DNA from: Candidatus Methylaffinis lahnbergensis
Lineage (GTDB): Bacteria; Pseudomonadota; Alphaproteobacteria; Rhizobiales; Beijerinckiaceae
NCBI GenBank assembly: GCA_002890675.1
Contig: PEFW01000021.1
Coordinates: 1-45,118 of the forward strand
Reading direction: 5' to 3'
DNA length: 45,118 bases
This document shows, piece after piece, positions 1 through 7,843 of the stretch (position 1 is the stretch's first letter; every line of letters begins with the position of its first letter). Both the position numbers and the translations under genes were made by a program. The notes beneath the pieces were generated by a model that saw nothing but the letters and a program-made list of their open reading frames with translations, was not told the DNA's origin and made no database searches.

Positions 1-181
1 GGGCGAGCAATTGTTCGATCCATCGCTCGCCATAGGCCGTCGTCCCCGACACTTGCGAGATGGTGTGACCACGCGCCAAAAGCCAGATTACCTGGAAGTG
101 CCGCGATGCGGTGGCATCCTCACATCCGACAAACCGCTCTTCCAACTCCTCAACACTCAAATGATCCCAGACCGTCGCCAT
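1..181 (-). mobile_element. IS630-family transposase, N-terminal part (cut by window edge)
   Basis: Read on the minus strand from the ATG at 181 down to base 1, about 60 codons are open and run off the window. The peptide starts MATVWDHLSVEELEERF and continues with RHFQVIWLLARGHTISQV, which is the N-terminal helix-turn-helix region of IS630-type transposases (SVEEL-E-RF then a helix with VIWLLA-G). The catalytic DDE domain would lie to the left, outside the window. The element boundary should be just right of 181, but I cannot identify its inverted repeat. The family call is from recalled motifs, not a search. Confidence 0.75.
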
Positions 182-520
182 GTGTCCCAATCTCCCGACT
201 CATGGCGCCTAAGCTTATCTGCTTCGCAAGGCCGTGTGAATCCCCCGAGTCAATCAGCCGGAAACCGTATGATTAGAGCGTATCCCAATGAAATACAGTT
301 TTGGCGAGATCAATGCCGATTGTGGTAATCTGCATGGCGGACGTATGTGGCGCTCTTTACGACGACCACGCTATGGCACCTCGATGCCGCTGAGTAGGGG
401 GCGTTCTCTAATCGCGTCTCCTTTGTCAATGGTTTTTTTTGTTGCTGCCCAGGGTCACGGTTCTCTTCGCGGTCGGAATAATCCGCCGCAACATCTGGTC
501 CGAAGCACAGGTGCTGCAAT
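182..520. other. Intergenic/decayed stretch without a supported gene
   Basis: This stretch lies between the transposase start and the NTF2-like remnant. It has short open frames on both strands, but none has a recognisable product or a convincing ribosome binding site. It probably contains the terminal inverted repeat of the IS630-type element and decayed sequence. Confidence 0.5.
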
Positions 521-895
521 GTCCACAACGAGCTGGCATACAATGACACCGCTCAAGGCCCACCCTCAGAGCCACCCGTACCGTCGCCCGGCGGGCAACC
601 ATCAATCTGGGGGATGTCGGTCTATGATGTCGAGGGAGACCTCACAACCGGGCGCGCGACTACGGTCGTTTCGATCGCCACGCCCACCGGCTACAAGATC
701 ATGGGACAGGGCGCCTATCAGGATGACATCGCGAAGGTCGCCGGCGAGTGGAAAATTCGCCGTCGCCGCGTCGTGAACGATCATCTGGTGTCGGGCCTGG
801 CTAAGCCGGTCAACCTCGCCGACCCCGACGTCAGCGCGCTGGTTCGGCAGCTCATCGACACGTCGAACGACCTCGCCCCGCGCGGTTCCAGGTGA
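521..895 (+). pseudogene. Remnant of an NTF2/SnoaL-like family gene (C-terminal part)
   Basis: The frame that ends at 895 reads through an ATG at 614, but the open frame starts upstream without a good start. The part from 614 has the pattern of the C-terminal half of SnoaL-like/nuclear transport factor 2 family proteins: a beta-strand with an Asp-Val-Glu-Gly-Asp turn, GYKIMGQGAYQDD, then GEWKIRRRRVVNDHLVS. The N-terminal half of the cone-shaped fold is not seen in this or the other frames. I read it as a truncated, non-functional gene, although a 93-residue protein from 614 is possible. Family assignment is by pattern only. Confidence 0.5.
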
Positions 896-904
896 AACGA
901 AAAC

Positions 905-1102
905 TTGACCGCTGATCAACCAGCCCCGCTGCCGGAGCCGATCGCGTTGCGGCCGCCCTCCGGCGCGCGGCTCCTGGTCGCCGTCTTGTCGATCCTGTGC
1001 TTCGCTTATGGCCCGGTCGAGGCGCAGTCGGCGGATCAGGCGCCAACCGCGATTATCGGATGTCCACATATGAGTAAGCCCCTTGCCCCAAAGAACGAAT
1101 GA
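905..1102 (+). CDS. Short secreted-protein start, probably truncated
   Basis: A TTG-initiated 65-residue frame. Residues 20-42 look like a signal peptide: a basic residue, the hydrophobic core LLVAVLSILCFAYG, then the cleavage-like site VEAQS. The remainder is only about 20 residues and ends at 1102, so if real this is the stump of an exported protein. It follows the NTF2-like remnant and precedes the DUF962 gene. No homologue is recognised and the gene may not be functional. Confidence 0.25.
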   Translation: MTADQPAPLPEPIALRPPSGARLLVAVLSILCFAYGPVEAQSADQAPTAIIGCPHMSKPLAPKNE

Positions 1103-1136
1103 AGGCAGAATAGCGTTCTTTGGGAAATGCTGGCAA

Positions 1137-1559
1137 ATGCCTTTCGTTCCGAAGTATTCTCACGAAGAGGTCGAGCGTATGATCGCTACCGGCGGCCTCA
1201 GCGCGCTTGAGGTTTACCGCCTGAAACATCAACATCCGCTAAACCGATTGACGCACGTCGTCGGAATACCGACCATTGCCGCAAGCATCGTCTTTCCTCT
1301 GTTCGCCTGGTTTGCGTGGGGAGTTGTGGCCTGGAAGGAGTTGATCATTCTCAGTGCGATCGGCTGGGGCCTCCAACTTCTGGGGCACGCGATTGAGGGT
1401 AATCAGCCTGCCTTTTTCAAGGATCCCCGTCACTTGATCATCGGACCGCTGTATTTCCTCCGTCTTCCATTATTACGACTTCAAGCGTGTCTGACTGGCC
1501 GATCGTTCTCGAGCGGCAAGGGGCAACGCGGCTTGCCTCGTAAGCCGACTGATCACTGA
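1137..1559 (+). CDS. Mpo1-like (DUF962) small membrane protein
   Basis: From the ATG at 1137 this is a 140-residue protein; an upstream start at 1083 would add 18 unconvincing residues. It carries the DUF962/YGL010w-Mpo1 layout: an early HPLNRLTHVVGIP segment, two hydrophobic helices, then LLGHAIEGNQPAFF and a final PLYFL stretch. In yeast Mpo1 the conserved His residues bind Fe(II) and the enzyme shortens 2-hydroxy fatty acids by alpha-oxidation. The corresponding His residues of the first and second motifs are present here. Bacterial members are of unproven function; membrane lipid modification is inference. It is the only intact gene in the leftmost 1.7 kb and is surrounded by broken genes. 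Confidence 0.75.
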   Translation: MPFVPKYSHEEVERMIATGGLSALEVYRLKHQHPLNRLTHVVGIPTIAASIVFPLFAWFAWGVVAWKELIILSAIGWGLQLLGHAIEGNQPAFFKDPRHLIIGPLYFLRLPLLRLQACLTGRSFSSGKGQRGLPRKPTDH

Positions 1560-1776
1560 TCAGCTCAGGAGCCGGATCTATGGAGGGACGCAAAAAGCAC
1601 TATGGGAGCAACTCTGGAACCTTCCAGAGAGCTCGAAATCTGTGCTTCAAATGGTCACATTCCGGCTCTACATGATCCCGCGCGAGAGCCAACTATCCGA
1701 AAGATTGACTGCTAGGAGGTCGATTAGCTGGCGCAACGCCGCGGTCCCGGAGGTGCGGGGAGTCTTCAGGAGCACC

Positions 1777-2344
1777 ATGACAGCGAATGGCGATATTCCG
1801 AATGGAGCGGTTGCCAGTATCGCGCGCCGCCCTCCCGTGCGAGTCAAGTTGCGGCGCATCAACGCGGATCTGGCGAAAGCATATCCGCCCGACGGCGAGA
1901 CCAGGGCTTGGTGGGAGAGGCTCAAGAGGGCACTCGGCACGAGTTCGAGCGCTTTCGTCAATTCGTCATTGGTCCAATTGCAAGCAGCGGCCCGGCTACC
2001 ATTTGGCGGCATCTCAGAAACCGCCGTGAATGCCGCGCTTGCCATGATTGAGGCCGCCGCCCCGAAGGACGAGATCGAGGGAGCGCTAGCCGTTCAAATG
2101 GCCTGCACGCACACTGCAGCGATGGCGGTCCTCGCCAGGCTCGGAGGTGGGCATGGGAGTGAGCTGCAGTGGCGGCGCTCGGATCGGCCGCGGCTCGGTT
2201 ATTGAGAGCCTATGCGACCCAGTCGAGGTGCTTCGACGGCTACGTCACGGTGGGCAACAGTACGTTCGCGTCGAGCACGTCTACGTCAATGACGGTGGGC
2301 AGGCTGTCATAGGCAACCTGAAACAGCCGGAAATGCGAGGTTAG
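1777..2344 (+). pseudogene. Conserved alphaproteobacterial hypothetical gene, two frameshifts
   Basis: The reading frame starts at the ATG at 1777 and runs well through RVKLRRINADL, WWERLKRALGTSSSAFVNSSL, ISETAVNAALAMIEAA and ALAVQMACTHTAAMAVLARLGGG. This pattern matches a widespread alphaproteobacterial hypothetical family. After about 2150 the continuation (AVAALGSAAARLLRAYATQ) is in another frame, and near 2221 one base is missing so that VEVLRRLRHGGQQYVRVEH is in a third frame, ending at the stop at 2342-2344. Two shifts within 80 bp make it a pseudogene. The last 117 coding bases are part of a 237-bp direct repeat that recurs at 3617. Confidence 0.75.
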
Positions 2345-2464
2345 CCCTGTCGGCAACTTGCGCCATTTCTCCAGGCCGACGCCGACGTCTTTATTGCCGC
2401 TACGAACGCATAGTTTTCTGGTGACCGGCAAACCGGCAAGGAACATATTACACCGGAGCAAGAC
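2228..2464 (+). repeat. 237-bp direct repeat, left copy
   Basis: Bases 2228-2464 and 3617-3853 are direct copies (offset 1389) with three mismatches by eye: C/G and C/T in the coding tail and C/G further on. The left copy contains the last 39 codons of the frameshifted conserved gene and about 120 bp of its downstream sequence. The two copies enclose the cargo gene at 2559-3341. Confidence 0.9.
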
Positions 2465-2558
2465 CGCGCTGAAACATCGCCCGCCAACTCCACACGTGAC
2501 AAGCCACGATACCGGGCGTAGCATCAAACGGATGCCCATAGCGGAGAAAGGTGCCTAA

Positions 2559-3341
2559 ATGTCCCACGATTACACGTTGCCGCCGACGCCGATAGCGACG
2601 TTCATCACAATGGAACAACAATATGATTCAGGGATAGACCCCGAGAGCCTCAAAAAGTTCTCCGCGGCGTTCCCCGGCGGCATTGTGTTGGAGAAAGAAC
2701 ACCTACGCCGTGTGGGGTTCGATCCTGAGACAACTCAAAAGTTCGAAGAGTTATTCGACAATGGAATTAAGGAACCGCCGATGCCTCGAATGGTATTAGC
2801 TACGCCATACCTCACCAAAGAAAAATTGCAGGCGGCCGATATCGCCATCGAGAAAATCGAAAAGTTCGCCGAGCTGTTCCCAAATGGTACGGAAGTAACC
2901 TGTGAAGTATGCGTAAAGCATCCAGACGTTTTCAGTTTTGGTAAGAACGGAAGGCGTTTAATAACAGACATTCATTACGTAAACGAATTTGAACATATCC
3001 GGGTGCAATATGATCATGAAATAATGGAGATTGAAGAAGTTTATGGCCCGTATGGTGTACAGCATATGTTTGCTATTATAGCCTTTAGGAATTTGATGCG
3101 CGTAAAACGCGATGACAAAGATAAAATCGCCGTGAAAGTTGGTCATGACCCCTATAATCCACCGCCGCAGTTGGTTGCCTTGTATTCACCGTCAAGACCT
3201 CCAATAATCGCGGAGGAAAATGCTCACAAAAATAGACTTGAACGCATTGAAAAAGAATACCTTTTGGAACAGGCACTCGCGTTCTATAAAACAAGCAGGT
3301 GGTCTCAAAAAATTGGTCCAAATAACCATGATCCACGTTGA
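2559..3341 (+). CDS. Hypothetical cargo protein with internal F-xxx-F repeats, lower GC
   Basis: A 260-residue soluble protein that I do not recognise. The start at 2559 is preceded by a GGAGAAAGG Shine-Dalgarno sequence. The N-terminal half contains three loosely repeated units ending in KFSAAFPGG (residue 33 on), KFEELFDNG (61 on) and KFAELFPNG (102 on), each preceded by an acidic turn and a helix. The C-terminal half begins after Cys115/Cys118 and contains strand-like segments and a charged last helix (residues 220-250). Codon use is visibly richer in A/T than in the flanking genes, which suggests horizontal transfer. It sits alone between two 237-bp direct repeats, in the position of an inserted cargo gene. 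No signal peptide or membrane segment is seen. Confidence 0.75.
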   Translation: MSHDYTLPPTPIATFITMEQQYDSGIDPESLKKFSAAFPGGIVLEKEHLRRVGFDPETTQKFEELFDNGIKEPPMPRMVLATPYLTKEKLQAADIAIEKIEKFAELFPNGTEVTCEVCVKHPDVFSFGKNGRRLITDIHYVNEFEHIRVQYDHEIMEIEEVYGPYGVQHMFAIIAFRNLMRVKRDDKDKIAVKVGHDPYNPPPQLVALYSPSRPPIIAEENAHKNRLERIEKEYLLEQALAFYKTSRWSQKIGPNNHDPR

Positions 3342-3589
3342 AGTGGCAGCACAGTACTCGTATCTGTTATAATACGTCCATTAGGTTGCATTGTCGCTCG
3401 ATAGCTTCCAATAGCTTCTCCTCCTGGCCATAATCCTGCGTTAATGTTGTTTATAGAATAATCCGAATAAACAGGAACCTGCGAATCTTCGAAATGTAGC
3501 ATCCAGGATGTTCCATATATAGTATTTGCTTCCACAAAAGAGTGGAACATATCGGTTTCTGCTACCGTTCCACTTATGCCACTCGACAT
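3305..3589 (-). CDS. Possible small convergent ORF, unknown
   Basis: A 94-residue frame convergent with the cargo gene and overlapping its last 37 bases. The translation has protein-like composition (SFVEANTIYGTSWMLHFEDS, then LWPGGEAIGSYRATM) without low-complexity or arginine-rich shadow character, and shares the low GC of the cargo. No clear ribosome binding site is seen before the start at 3589. It could be a real small gene, a truncated C-terminal domain brought in with the cargo, or chance. Function unknown. Confidence 0.3.
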   Translation of the reverse strand: MSSGISGTVAETDMFHSFVEANTIYGTSWMLHFEDSQVPVYSDYSINNINAGLWPGGEAIGSYRATMQPNGRIITDTSTVLPLQRGSWLFGPIF

Positions 3590-3616
3590 AACAGCGAGCC
3601 AGTTAAATGTGTGATT

Positions 3617-3853
3617 GTGCTTCGACGGCTACGTCACGGTGGGCAACAGTACGTTCGCGTCGAGCACGTCTACGTCAATGACGGTGGGCAGGCTGTCATA
3701 GGCAACGTGAAACAGTCGGAAATGCGAGGTTAGCCCTGTCGGCAAGTTGCGCCATTTCTCCAGGCCGACGCCGACGTCTTTATTGCCGCTACGAACGCAT
3801 AGTTTTCTGGTGACCGGCAAACCGGCAAGGAACATATTACACCGGAGCAAGAC
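3617..3853 (+). repeat. 237-bp direct repeat, right copy
   Basis: Second copy of the 2228-2464 sequence. It again encodes the tail VLRRLRHGGQQYVRVEHVYV up to the same stop codon, now without the body of the gene, plus the same downstream sequence. Immediately to the right the sequence changes into a cation-efflux gene stump. Confidence 0.9.
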
Positions 3854-3889
3854 GCTCGATATGAAGCCGACATTTGGGAAGAAAAAATC

Positions 3890-4075
3890 GTGTCATTCCT
3901 CGAAGGGAGGAACCGCGTAACCGTCTACGAAATCGCCAACGTGGGCATTTGGCTCTGCGGGGCCTTGATGATCGCAGAGATTGTCGGCGGTTTGCTGTTC
4001 GGCTCAATCGCGCTCGTCGCCGATGGTCTGCATATGAGCACGCATGCAGGCCGCTCTCTCTGGCTCAGGTCTTAA
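3890..4075 (+). pseudogene. N-terminal stump of a cation diffusion facilitator (DmeF-like)
   Basis: The frame, open from within the repeat border, encodes VTVYEIANVGIWLCGALMI, then a transmembrane segment and GSIALVADGLHMSTHAG. The Asp-Gly-x-His-Met-Ser pattern in the second helix is the metal-binding and substrate-selecting part of CDF transporters of the DmeF (Co/Ni export) type, which start with such a VN-x-W-like helix. After HAG the frame goes to SLWLRS and stops, so only about the first two of six helices remain. This is a truncated, non-functional gene. Confidence 0.6.
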
Positions 4076-4165
4076 CCGTGTGTCCCACCCTTATGTGCCA
4101 TTTTCAACGGTGAGGCATTTTCTCACCCTGATTGGCGCTGGATTAGAATATGCGCAGCGTTCTCC

Positions 4166-4879
4166 TCACCAAGGAATTACCTTTCCATCGCGCGTAAAAT
4201 TCCCCGTGAAATCCTGAGGCGCATTGAGCGCAAGCCACACAGCACCTGCCGCGCCCTGCGAAACCTCTCGCTCGGCATTCTTGCCACCCATGTCGGTCTT
4301 GACCCAGCCAGGGCAGACCGCGTTGACCGCCACCGCGCCCCGTAATTCGGCTGCCAGAATGGCGGTAACAGCGTTCAACGCGGTTTTCGAGATGCGATAG
4401 GCCGCATAGCCGCCCTCCATATCGGAAAGCTGGCCCATGCCGCTGGATATATTCACGATCCGGCCCGCCTTGCTGCGTTTGAGCAGCGGCACGAGCGCTT
4501 GCGACAGATTCAGCGGCGCCAGCGTGTTCGTTTCCAGTGTCTCACGCACGGCTGCCAGCTTTACCTCAAGGCCGGACGCTTCCTCTTTCGTGATAATGCC
4601 GGCATTATTGACCAATGCATCCAGATGGCCAAAGCTCTGCTCCAGAAACTCGCACAATGCCGCGATGCTCTCCGCCCTGGTTGTATCCAGCGGGTGCAAT
4701 TGCACCGACAGATTCTGCGCGGCCAGTTGCTTTACCGCTTCCTGGCCAGCGTCGGGCTTGCGCGCCGTCAATACGACCTGCGCGCCGCGGCTGGCCAGTT
4801 GGCGGCAGATTTCGAACCCGATTCCGCGATTGCCTCCGGTAACGACGATGATAGGCCTGTGCTCGGTCATGGCCGTCAT
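4166..4879 (-). CDS. SDR-family NAD(P)-dependent oxidoreductase
   Basis: A 237-residue classical short-chain dehydrogenase/reductase. Near the N-terminus is the Rossmann dinucleotide motif TGGNRGIG (about residues 15-22), followed by NNAG (about 91-94), the catalytic Ser in NISSG and the YxxxK pair in YAAYRISK, and a late CPGWVKTDMGG segment as in carbonyl-reductase-like SDRs. It probably reduces a small carbonyl with NADPH in the cytoplasm; the substrate is unknown. The start ATG at 4879 overlaps the TGA of the upstream reductase fragment as ATGA, so it was once translationally coupled to that gene. The first 93 bases are part of a 153-bp direct repeat. Confidence 0.88.
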   Translation of the reverse strand: MTAMTEHRPIIVVTGGNRGIGFEICRQLASRGAQVVLTARKPDAGQEAVKQLAAQNLSVQLHPLDTTRAESIAALCEFLEQSFGHLDALVNNAGIITKEEASGLEVKLAAVRETLETNTLAPLNLSQALVPLLKRSKAGRIVNISSGMGQLSDMEGGYAAYRISKTALNAVTAILAAELRGAVAVNAVCPGWVKTDMGGKNAEREVSQGAAGAVWLALNAPQDFTGNFTRDGKVIPW

Positions 4880-4939
4880 TCCTGGCGCAGGAGCTTGAAC
4901 GCATGAGTCCAGTCATTCCGGAGGAAGCCCGGAATGCAC
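4787..4939 (-). repeat. 153-bp direct repeat, left copy
   Basis: Identical by eye to 5094-5246 (offset 307). It holds the first 31 codons of the SDR gene and the last 20 codons of the F420/NADP-type reductase fragment. The arrangement is that of a tandem duplication with a 307-bp unit, of which the second unit is incomplete. Confidence 0.9.
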
Positions 4940-5093
4940 CACAGCATGCAGAGTGGCTCAATGGCGCGGGCAGCTTCGACCTTTCCCATGTCGGCGATCT
5001 CCCAGCCGAATTGATCAAGGATGTCGGTCACGATTTTCTTCGCCGCCTTATTATTGCCGCAGATGAACATCGTCGGCTTGCCGCCCGCGAATT
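4876..5093 (-). pseudogene. C-terminal fragment of an NADP/F420-dependent oxidoreductase-type gene
   Basis: On the minus strand from about 5093, the frame reads GGKPTMFICGNNKAAKKIV, DILDQFGWEIADMGKVEAAR, then AIEPLCMLWCIPGFLRNDW and stops at 4876. This is the C-terminal helix region of the small Rossmann reductases annotated as NADPH-dependent F420 reductase or NADP oxidoreductase coenzyme F420-dependent. The dinucleotide-binding N-terminal part is missing: to the right of 5093 the sequence jumps back into a second copy of the SDR start. The gene is therefore broken, while its overlap with the SDR start codon is preserved. Confidence 0.7.
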
Positions 5094-5246
5094 GCGGCTG
5101 GCCAGTTGGCGGCAGATTTCGAACCCGATTCCGCGATTGCCTCCGGTAACGACGATGATAGGCCTGTGCTCGGTCATGGCCGTCATTCCTGGCGCAGGAG
5201 CTTGAACGCATGAGTCCAGTCATTCCGGAGGAAGCCCGGAATGCAC
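5094..5246 (-). repeat. 153-bp direct repeat, right copy
   Basis: Second copy of the reductase-end/SDR-start junction. Here the SDR frame runs only 31 codons before hitting the reductase fragment, and the reductase end has no body on its right side, so both are non-functional leftovers. Confidence 0.9.
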
Positions 5247-6344
5247 GCTTTCGAAACCAAGGGGCTCGCGGCGGTGATCCATGAAGAGCAGTCCGCAGCA
5301 TTCGAAACACAGCAAGCGGCCGAACTTTTGGCTCAGCGCGAAATGACTGCCCAAGGGCAGGATCTATGGCAATCATGCCAGACAGAAGTTTATGGCGCCC
5401 CCCTATGGGCAATGCAAAAAACGGGCGCCGGGCCGTTTGACCCGGTGTGGGGCTACGCCATGTGCAACAATGTAACCCAAGAAATCGCCTGTCCGCGGAA
5501 AAGCGGCTGGGATACTCGTAAGCCGTTACCATGCCGCAATCCTTGGGGTCCTGATGAGTGATGCAAATCGACCAACTCTGAAGCTAATTGCGGCCACGAT
5601 CCTGACGATCGTTGTTCAGGTGTTTGGTTCGGAGATGGTCTTGGACGGGCCCTGATCGGGCCGGCCTCGCGTGTCAACGATCGCCTCGGCCGACAGGCCC
5701 GGCCGCAGCCGTCGCCATCATTCAGCTCACTGCCTTGGCCAAACAGGCGACCCGATGGGCCGAGCTGCCGAAGGGCGATTGGCTGCAAACAGAGACTGGT
5801 TCGCAGGGCACCCTTCGGGGATCAGGCGGATACCGGCGTGGGAACCGCCTTACCGCGAACGCCGCGTTGGCCGGTGTCAAAGGCATTGTCGATCGCTTCC
5901 CCGACAATTTATAATCGACCCTCTCTGCCCGATACGACTTGAGCAGATGGTGCATGGCGTGAGGTCCATCATTTCCATTGGCTTAGGTGATGCCCAATCT
6001 GCGCGCGCGAAACATGATCAGTTGCGTTGGGATTTTGAAACACCGATGCGAACCAACTCTAACTCTGCGCGTGCAGAACGGACCGCAGCCGAGGTACATC
6101 CGCGGGGGGGACGTCCGCGCTCGATAAGCGGTGAGTTCGCGGCCGGAAACTCAATGTCGGGGGGAACCCCAAGCCCCGCAAAAAAGGGCCGGAGAGACAC
6201 TTAGCGCCTTGGCGCGCCTTGGGGCGCGATATTGCGTCTCTCGAACCGGACCATTGTCATGAAGGGTGCGTAACCGGCGGACATGTCGGACGAATTTCGG
6301 CGCAAACTGAAAGTTATAATACCTTGTAATATCATTAACTTACC
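5247..6344. other. About 1.1 kb without a supported gene
   Basis: Several open frames cross on both strands, but they are arginine/proline-rich shadows without recognisable domains, good starts or ribosome binding sites. The stretch lies between the SDR rearrangement and the tRNA-derived left end of the integrated island, and probably holds decayed mobile DNA plus the sequence originally downstream of the tRNA-Gln gene. Confidence 0.5.
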
Positions 6345-6627
6345 TGGCTGGGGGACCTGGATTCGAACCAAGATTGACGGAGTCAGAGTCCCTATTGAGA
6401 CATTGATTTCCGCGCGGCGCGCCGGGGCTAATCCCGCCGTGCAGGCGACACCGCTTTCGACCGCGCATGGCCGGACATTGGCAGGGCGCACCCACGCGCG
6501 TCGTCGCCCCGCATCGTGGCGCTCGCCGTAAGTTGTCAAGTCGTGTCCCGATACTCTGGTGCATGGGGTTGATCTCAAATTTCTTGTCCCCCCTGGGGGT
6601 GTGACTTCCTTGCCTACCCATGATCAT
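6340..6627 (-). CDS. HGG-motif small mobile-element protein, C-terminus encoded by tRNA-derived sequence
   Basis: From the ATG at 6627, which overlaps the upstream methyltransferase stop as ATGA, this is a 95-residue protein. It has CGATTRVGAPCQCPAMRG, then CRLHGGISPGAPRGN. The Cys-x-(n)-Cys-x-Cys cluster followed by HGG-x-S-x-GAP-x-GN is the signature of a small protein family common in alphaproteobacterial integrated elements; its function is not known. In the family GN is usually followed by an Asn-Ala-x-x-His-Gly tail. Here that tail is replaced by about 17 residues read from the 3' half of a tRNA-Gln gene. The protein may thus be truncated at the element boundary but still be expressed. 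Confidence 0.65.
   Translation of the reverse strand: MIMGRQGSHTPRGDKKFEINPMHQSIGTRLDNLRRAPRCGATTRVGAPCQCPAMRGRKRCRLHGGISPGAPRGNQCLNRDSDSVNLGSNPGPPAR
6345..6391 (-). tRNA. 3' half of tRNA-Gln(CUG): attachment-site remnant, not a functional tRNA
   Basis: On the minus strand one can lay out the anticodon loop CTCTGAC (6388-6382, anticodon CTG), 3' anticodon stem TCCGT, variable CAAT, T arm CTTGG-TTCGAAT-CCAGG, acceptor strand TCCCCCA (6355-6349), discriminator G and encoded CCA (6347-6345). Upstream of the anticodon stem the match stops: AGGGA stands where a perfect ACGGA would be needed, and there is no D arm or 5' acceptor strand. A tRNA 3' half at the end of an element is the classic product of tyrosine-recombinase integration, so this is a probable att site. 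Confidence 0.8.
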
Positions 6628-7220
6628 TCGAAGTCTCCGGGTCCGTTGGAATCGTCGGAGTTTCCCCAATCGAACCATTTGATTTCAGCGGCCGCTGCGC
6701 CGCGCTCCCACACGAACCACGCAAAGCAGTGATTGCTCGGCGCCTGTCGCCCGTCCCAGCCCAGCCGTTGCATCATCGGAAGGCGCCGCGACGACACCCA
6801 GATCCTCGCGGGCGGAGTCTTGCGAAAGAAAGGAAGACGCCGGACGCTCTCAAGAAAATTCAGGCGCAAAAGCAACGCCACATAGGGCGCGTCAATGATC
6901 GCCTTCGCCACGAACTCGATTGCGAGCTTGAACGGCGGATTGGTGACGACCGCTTGCACACCATGCGGCACGGGCGCAGTCAGATAGTCGGCAACGAAAT
7001 CGGGCTCGAAGCCGTCATAGCGCGCAATGTCGGACGACAGGACCGCGCGACCGGCGCTGCGCAGGACCTTCGCTATTGCGCCGTTGCCGCAAGCCGGTTC
7101 CCAATTGTTTTGGGGCAACCGTTCGATCTGGAGCAGCGCGCGCGTGGCTTCCGGCGGCGTCCAGTAAGGATCAAGGCCTCGTTCGGCGCGTGCGTGTGTC
7201 GCGTTAACGCGAAGGGTCAT
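6624..7220 (-). CDS. DNA methyltransferase-like protein of the island
   Basis: A 198-residue protein starting MTLRVNATHARAERGLD. It contains a methyltransferase motif I-like EPACGNGAIAKVL (about residue 43) and motif IV AVVTNPPFKLA (about 90), the Asn-Pro-Pro-Phe typical of amino-methyltransferases acting on DNA adenine or cytosine. An opening WTPPEATRALL is typical of phage and island versions. The length fits a lone catalytic domain without a target-recognition domain, so it could be an orphan modifying enzyme of the element. Its ATG overlaps the preceding gene and its stop overlaps the next start, indicating a tight transcription unit. Specificity cannot be read from the sequence. Confidence 0.7.
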   Translation of the reverse strand: MTLRVNATHARAERGLDPYWTPPEATRALLQIERLPQNNWEPACGNGAIAKVLRSAGRAVLSSDIARYDGFEPDFVADYLTAPVPHGVQAVVTNPPFKLAIEFVAKAIIDAPYVALLLRLNFLESVRRLPFFRKTPPARIWVSSRRLPMMQRLGWDGRQAPSNHCFAWFVWERGAAAAEIKWFDWGNSDDSNGPGDFE

Positions 7221-7843
7221 TGGCGCTTCTGATCGAACACGCGGCCGGATTGCGTGAAGGCGCACTCCGCCCCGAGTGCGAGCACGTGCTGGCCTTTGAG
7301 AAACCAGACGAGCCCGTCTGGAACATCGAAGAGAGAGCCGGCCGGCCAGCGAAGTCTGTCGAGCTCCGCGCCCCAAAAGCCGAAAAGATCGGCGGAGTCA
7401 TAGATCGCGGCTTCCCAGACGACGGTGGCGACGCTCGGCGGGCATTGCGCTAGCAGCGCTTCCCAAGCAGACGTATAGCGGGCAGGAACGCCGTCAGATC
7501 CGAACGGCGGTTCGCGGACGATCCGGGGGGCCGGGTTATCAAGTACAGTCCGTGAAATTTTCACCGGGTTGTCAAAAGTGGTGGGGCAGTTGGGGCAGGT
7601 GGGACCGCACAGGGTAACTGCTTGTTTTGTTAAAGGTCTTTCGGCTTCGCCGTCATGCCCCACCAAAATTTCCGTAGTGGGGCAGGGGCCGGCATCTTGT
7701 AACACATTGAAATTGTTTGTGTTCCTGTAAAGGTCCCCACCTGCCCCACCAGGCCCCACCGCTTTTAAGGATGGTTTCGTTTTTTCGTCCTGCGCCGCCG
7801 CCATGCCTCTTTCAATGGCGCTGAACCGATTGACCTTGGTCAA
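7217..7843 (-). CDS. Island hypothetical protein
   Basis: A 208-residue protein when started at the TTG at 7843, which overlaps the primase stop as TTGA; a start at the internal ATG 13 codons later is also possible. The first half is low-complexity and contains a Cys-rich stretch (CGPTCPNCPTT) that could bind metal. The second half has a hydrophobic WEALLAQCPPSVATVVWEAA segment and LDRLRWPAGSLF. No domain is recognised. The overlap with both neighbours suggests co-expression with the replication and methyltransferase genes. Confidence 0.6.
   Translation of the reverse strand: MTKVNRFSAIERGMAAAQDEKTKPSLKAVGPGGAGGDLYRNTNNFNVLQDAGPCPTTEILVGHDGEAERPLTKQAVTLCGPTCPNCPTTFDNPVKISRTVLDNPAPRIVREPPFGSDGVPARYTSAWEALLAQCPPSVATVVWEAAIYDSADLFGFWGAELDRLRWPAGSLFDVPDGLVWFLKGQHVLALGAECAFTQSGRVFDQKRQ

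Noticed and set aside
5247..6204. Long open frames on both strands between the SDR rearrangement and the tRNA half
   Set aside because: They are arginine/proline-rich, overlap each other in several frames and have no recognisable domains or ribosome sites.
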